A stretch of 5,092 nucleotides of DNA, taken from contig CALBPH010000731.1 of NCBI GenBank assembly GCA_937899365.1, positions 1 to 5,092 of the forward strand, given 5' to 3'. Position 1 is the first letter of the stretch. Each line of letters starts with the position of its first letter. This document shows positions 4,659 through 5,092 of the stretch, in pieces. The stretch comes from an uncultured Leptolyngbya sp. GTDB taxonomy: Bacteria > Cyanobacteriota > Cyanobacteriia > Phormidesmidales > Phormidesmidaceae. Made by a program: the position numbers and the translations under genes. The notes beneath the pieces were generated by a model. That model saw only the letters and a list, made by a program, of their open reading frames with translations, had not been told where the DNA came from and searched no databases.

Positions 4659-4663
4659 GTATA
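4658..4663 (-). promoter_or_regulatory. -10 box TATACT for the TetR gene
   Basis: TATACT matches five of six bases of the sigma70-type -10 box and would place the start about 20 bases before ATG 4630. The -35 region 17 bases further up is poor. A second TATACT stands at 4705-4700, giving an alternative upstream start. Confidence 0.45.
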
Positions 4664-4671
4664 TCTTTCGG

Positions 4672-4696
4672 CCTTAGGATTTTTGGTAGATCTAAG
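4672..4696. promoter_or_regulatory. Imperfect inverted repeat CTTAGGAT / ATCTAAG upstream of the TetR gene
   Basis: CTTAGGAT (4673-4680) and ATCTAAG (4690-4696) pair apart from one extra base, around nine bases. It covers the -35 area of the proximal promoter. A related TTTAGGAT stands at 4637-4644, between the palindrome and the start codon. A secondary operator is possible. Confidence 0.25.
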
Positions 4697-4741
4697 CTGA
4701 GTATATTGGTTTCTGCATCAGCCCCATGCTTGGGATATTAG

Positions 4742-4927
4742 TCAATGTGACTCGTTAGTTGCGATGGAGCGTTCTAGCAACGTTGCCCATTCTGATTCAG
4801 TTTCAGCGTATCGTTTCGAGTCAGACAGTGAATGGAAACGAACCCATCGATCACGGTAGAGATCGCGAAACAAATGTGCAATAGGTGGCGTGTCACGGAA
4901 ACGGCTTGTCTAGTGTTCGTCGAGCAT
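4742..4927 (-). pseudogene. Remnant of an unidentified gene with a conserved-looking RWVRFHSL motif
   Basis: An open stretch of 55 codons (4909-4745, stop 4742-4744) contains RDLYRDRWVRFHSLSDSKRY then AETESEWATLLERS and a stop. The charged and aromatic motif looks like true protein, resembling a family I recall with a RWVRFHSLP-x-SKRY segment near the start of a longer protein, though I cannot name it. There is no ATG in the stretch; an in-frame ATG at 4927 gives MLDEH and then TAG at 4912-4910, so a nonsense mutation may have broken the beginning. The tail IATNESH looks unrelated and the protein seems truncated. A TTG at 4873 is the only internal start. It is best read as a decayed 5' fragment. 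Confidence 0.5.
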
Positions 4928-4961
4928 TTAGCCAGATAACTATGCGTTAGTCAGCAGTCTT

Positions 4962-5092
4962 TTACTTAATTGTCAAAACAAATCCAGGTAAGACATCCTC
5001 TCCGGAAACCGTAGCAGGACACTTTATTACTTCTACTGCTTGTCCTGGTCGATAAATCTCAACAGTTTTTCCTTGAGGATTGACCAGCCAGC
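4962..5092 (-). CDS. Uma2-family (DUF820) protein, C-terminal 42 residues (5' part outside window)
   Basis: From the right edge the minus strand reads WLVNPQGKTVEIYRPGQAVE, then VIKCPATVSGEDVLPGFVLTIK and TAA (4964-4962). The order GW-L-x-NPQ, VEIYRPGQ, SGEDVLPGFVL is the characteristic end of Uma2-family proteins, a PD-(D/E)xK nuclease-fold group greatly expanded in cyanobacteria and of unsettled function. The catalytic residues lie upstream, outside the window, so whether the gene is intact cannot be judged. The end at FVLTIK is slightly short, as many members finish with a few more residues. It is a strong clue to a cyanobacterial host. No terminator is evident after the stop. Confidence 0.88.
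   Translation of the reverse strand, partial: WLVNPQGKTVEIYRPGQAVEVIKCPATVSGEDVLPGFVLTIK

Overview
The window most likely comes from a cyanobacterial chromosome. This rests on an NrtA/CmpA-type substrate-binding protein with a Tat-type signal, the tail of a Uma2-family (DUF820) protein, and two palindromic repeats of a kind common in cyanobacterial intergenic DNA. The species cannot be named from the sequence alone. No rRNA, tRNA, CRISPR array, transposase or complete mobile element is visible.

Layout from left to right. Positions 1-926 hold the 5' part of a minus-strand gene for an ABC-transporter substrate-binding protein of the nitrate/bicarbonate/sulfonate type; its 3' end lies outside the window, and it has an unusual N-terminal extension of about 130 residues ahead of the Tat signal. 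Positions 927-1106 are a repeat-rich spacer with an inverted repeat, a 13-bp tandem duplication and a 25-bp palindrome. Positions 1107-2273 (minus) encode an acyl-CoA-dehydrogenase-fold flavoprotein with no visible catalytic glutamate. Positions 2274-2611 are non-coding with several hairpins. Positions 2612-3154 (minus) encode an OsmC-family protein that keeps only the first of the two family cysteines. Positions 3155-3460 are a divergent regulatory region with palindromes and a minus-strand terminator-like hairpin. Positions 3461-3931 (plus) encode a DUF1348/NTF2-like (SnoaL-like fold) protein. Positions 3932-4036 carry a palindromic repeat between convergent genes. Positions 4037-4630 (minus) encode a TetR/AcrR repressor with a CxxC in its ligand domain and a perfect 12-bp palindrome over its likely transcription start. 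Positions 4631-5092 are mostly decayed: a remnant with a conserved-looking RWVRFHSL motif, then the last 42 codons of a Uma2-family gene that enters from the right.

How the genes may work together (inference): a high-affinity ABC importer for a small anion or organosulfur/organonitrogen compound, a flavin-dependent oxidoreductase or monooxygenase of the DszC/SfnB-like branch of the acyl-CoA dehydrogenase fold, a thiol-reactive OsmC-like protein, a small NTF2-fold protein and a TetR regulator with paired cysteines. Together they resemble a small uptake-and-oxidation or detoxification locus. The substrate cannot be read from the sequence. The genes are separated by spacers of 180-340 bases, so they are probably several transcription units and not one operon.
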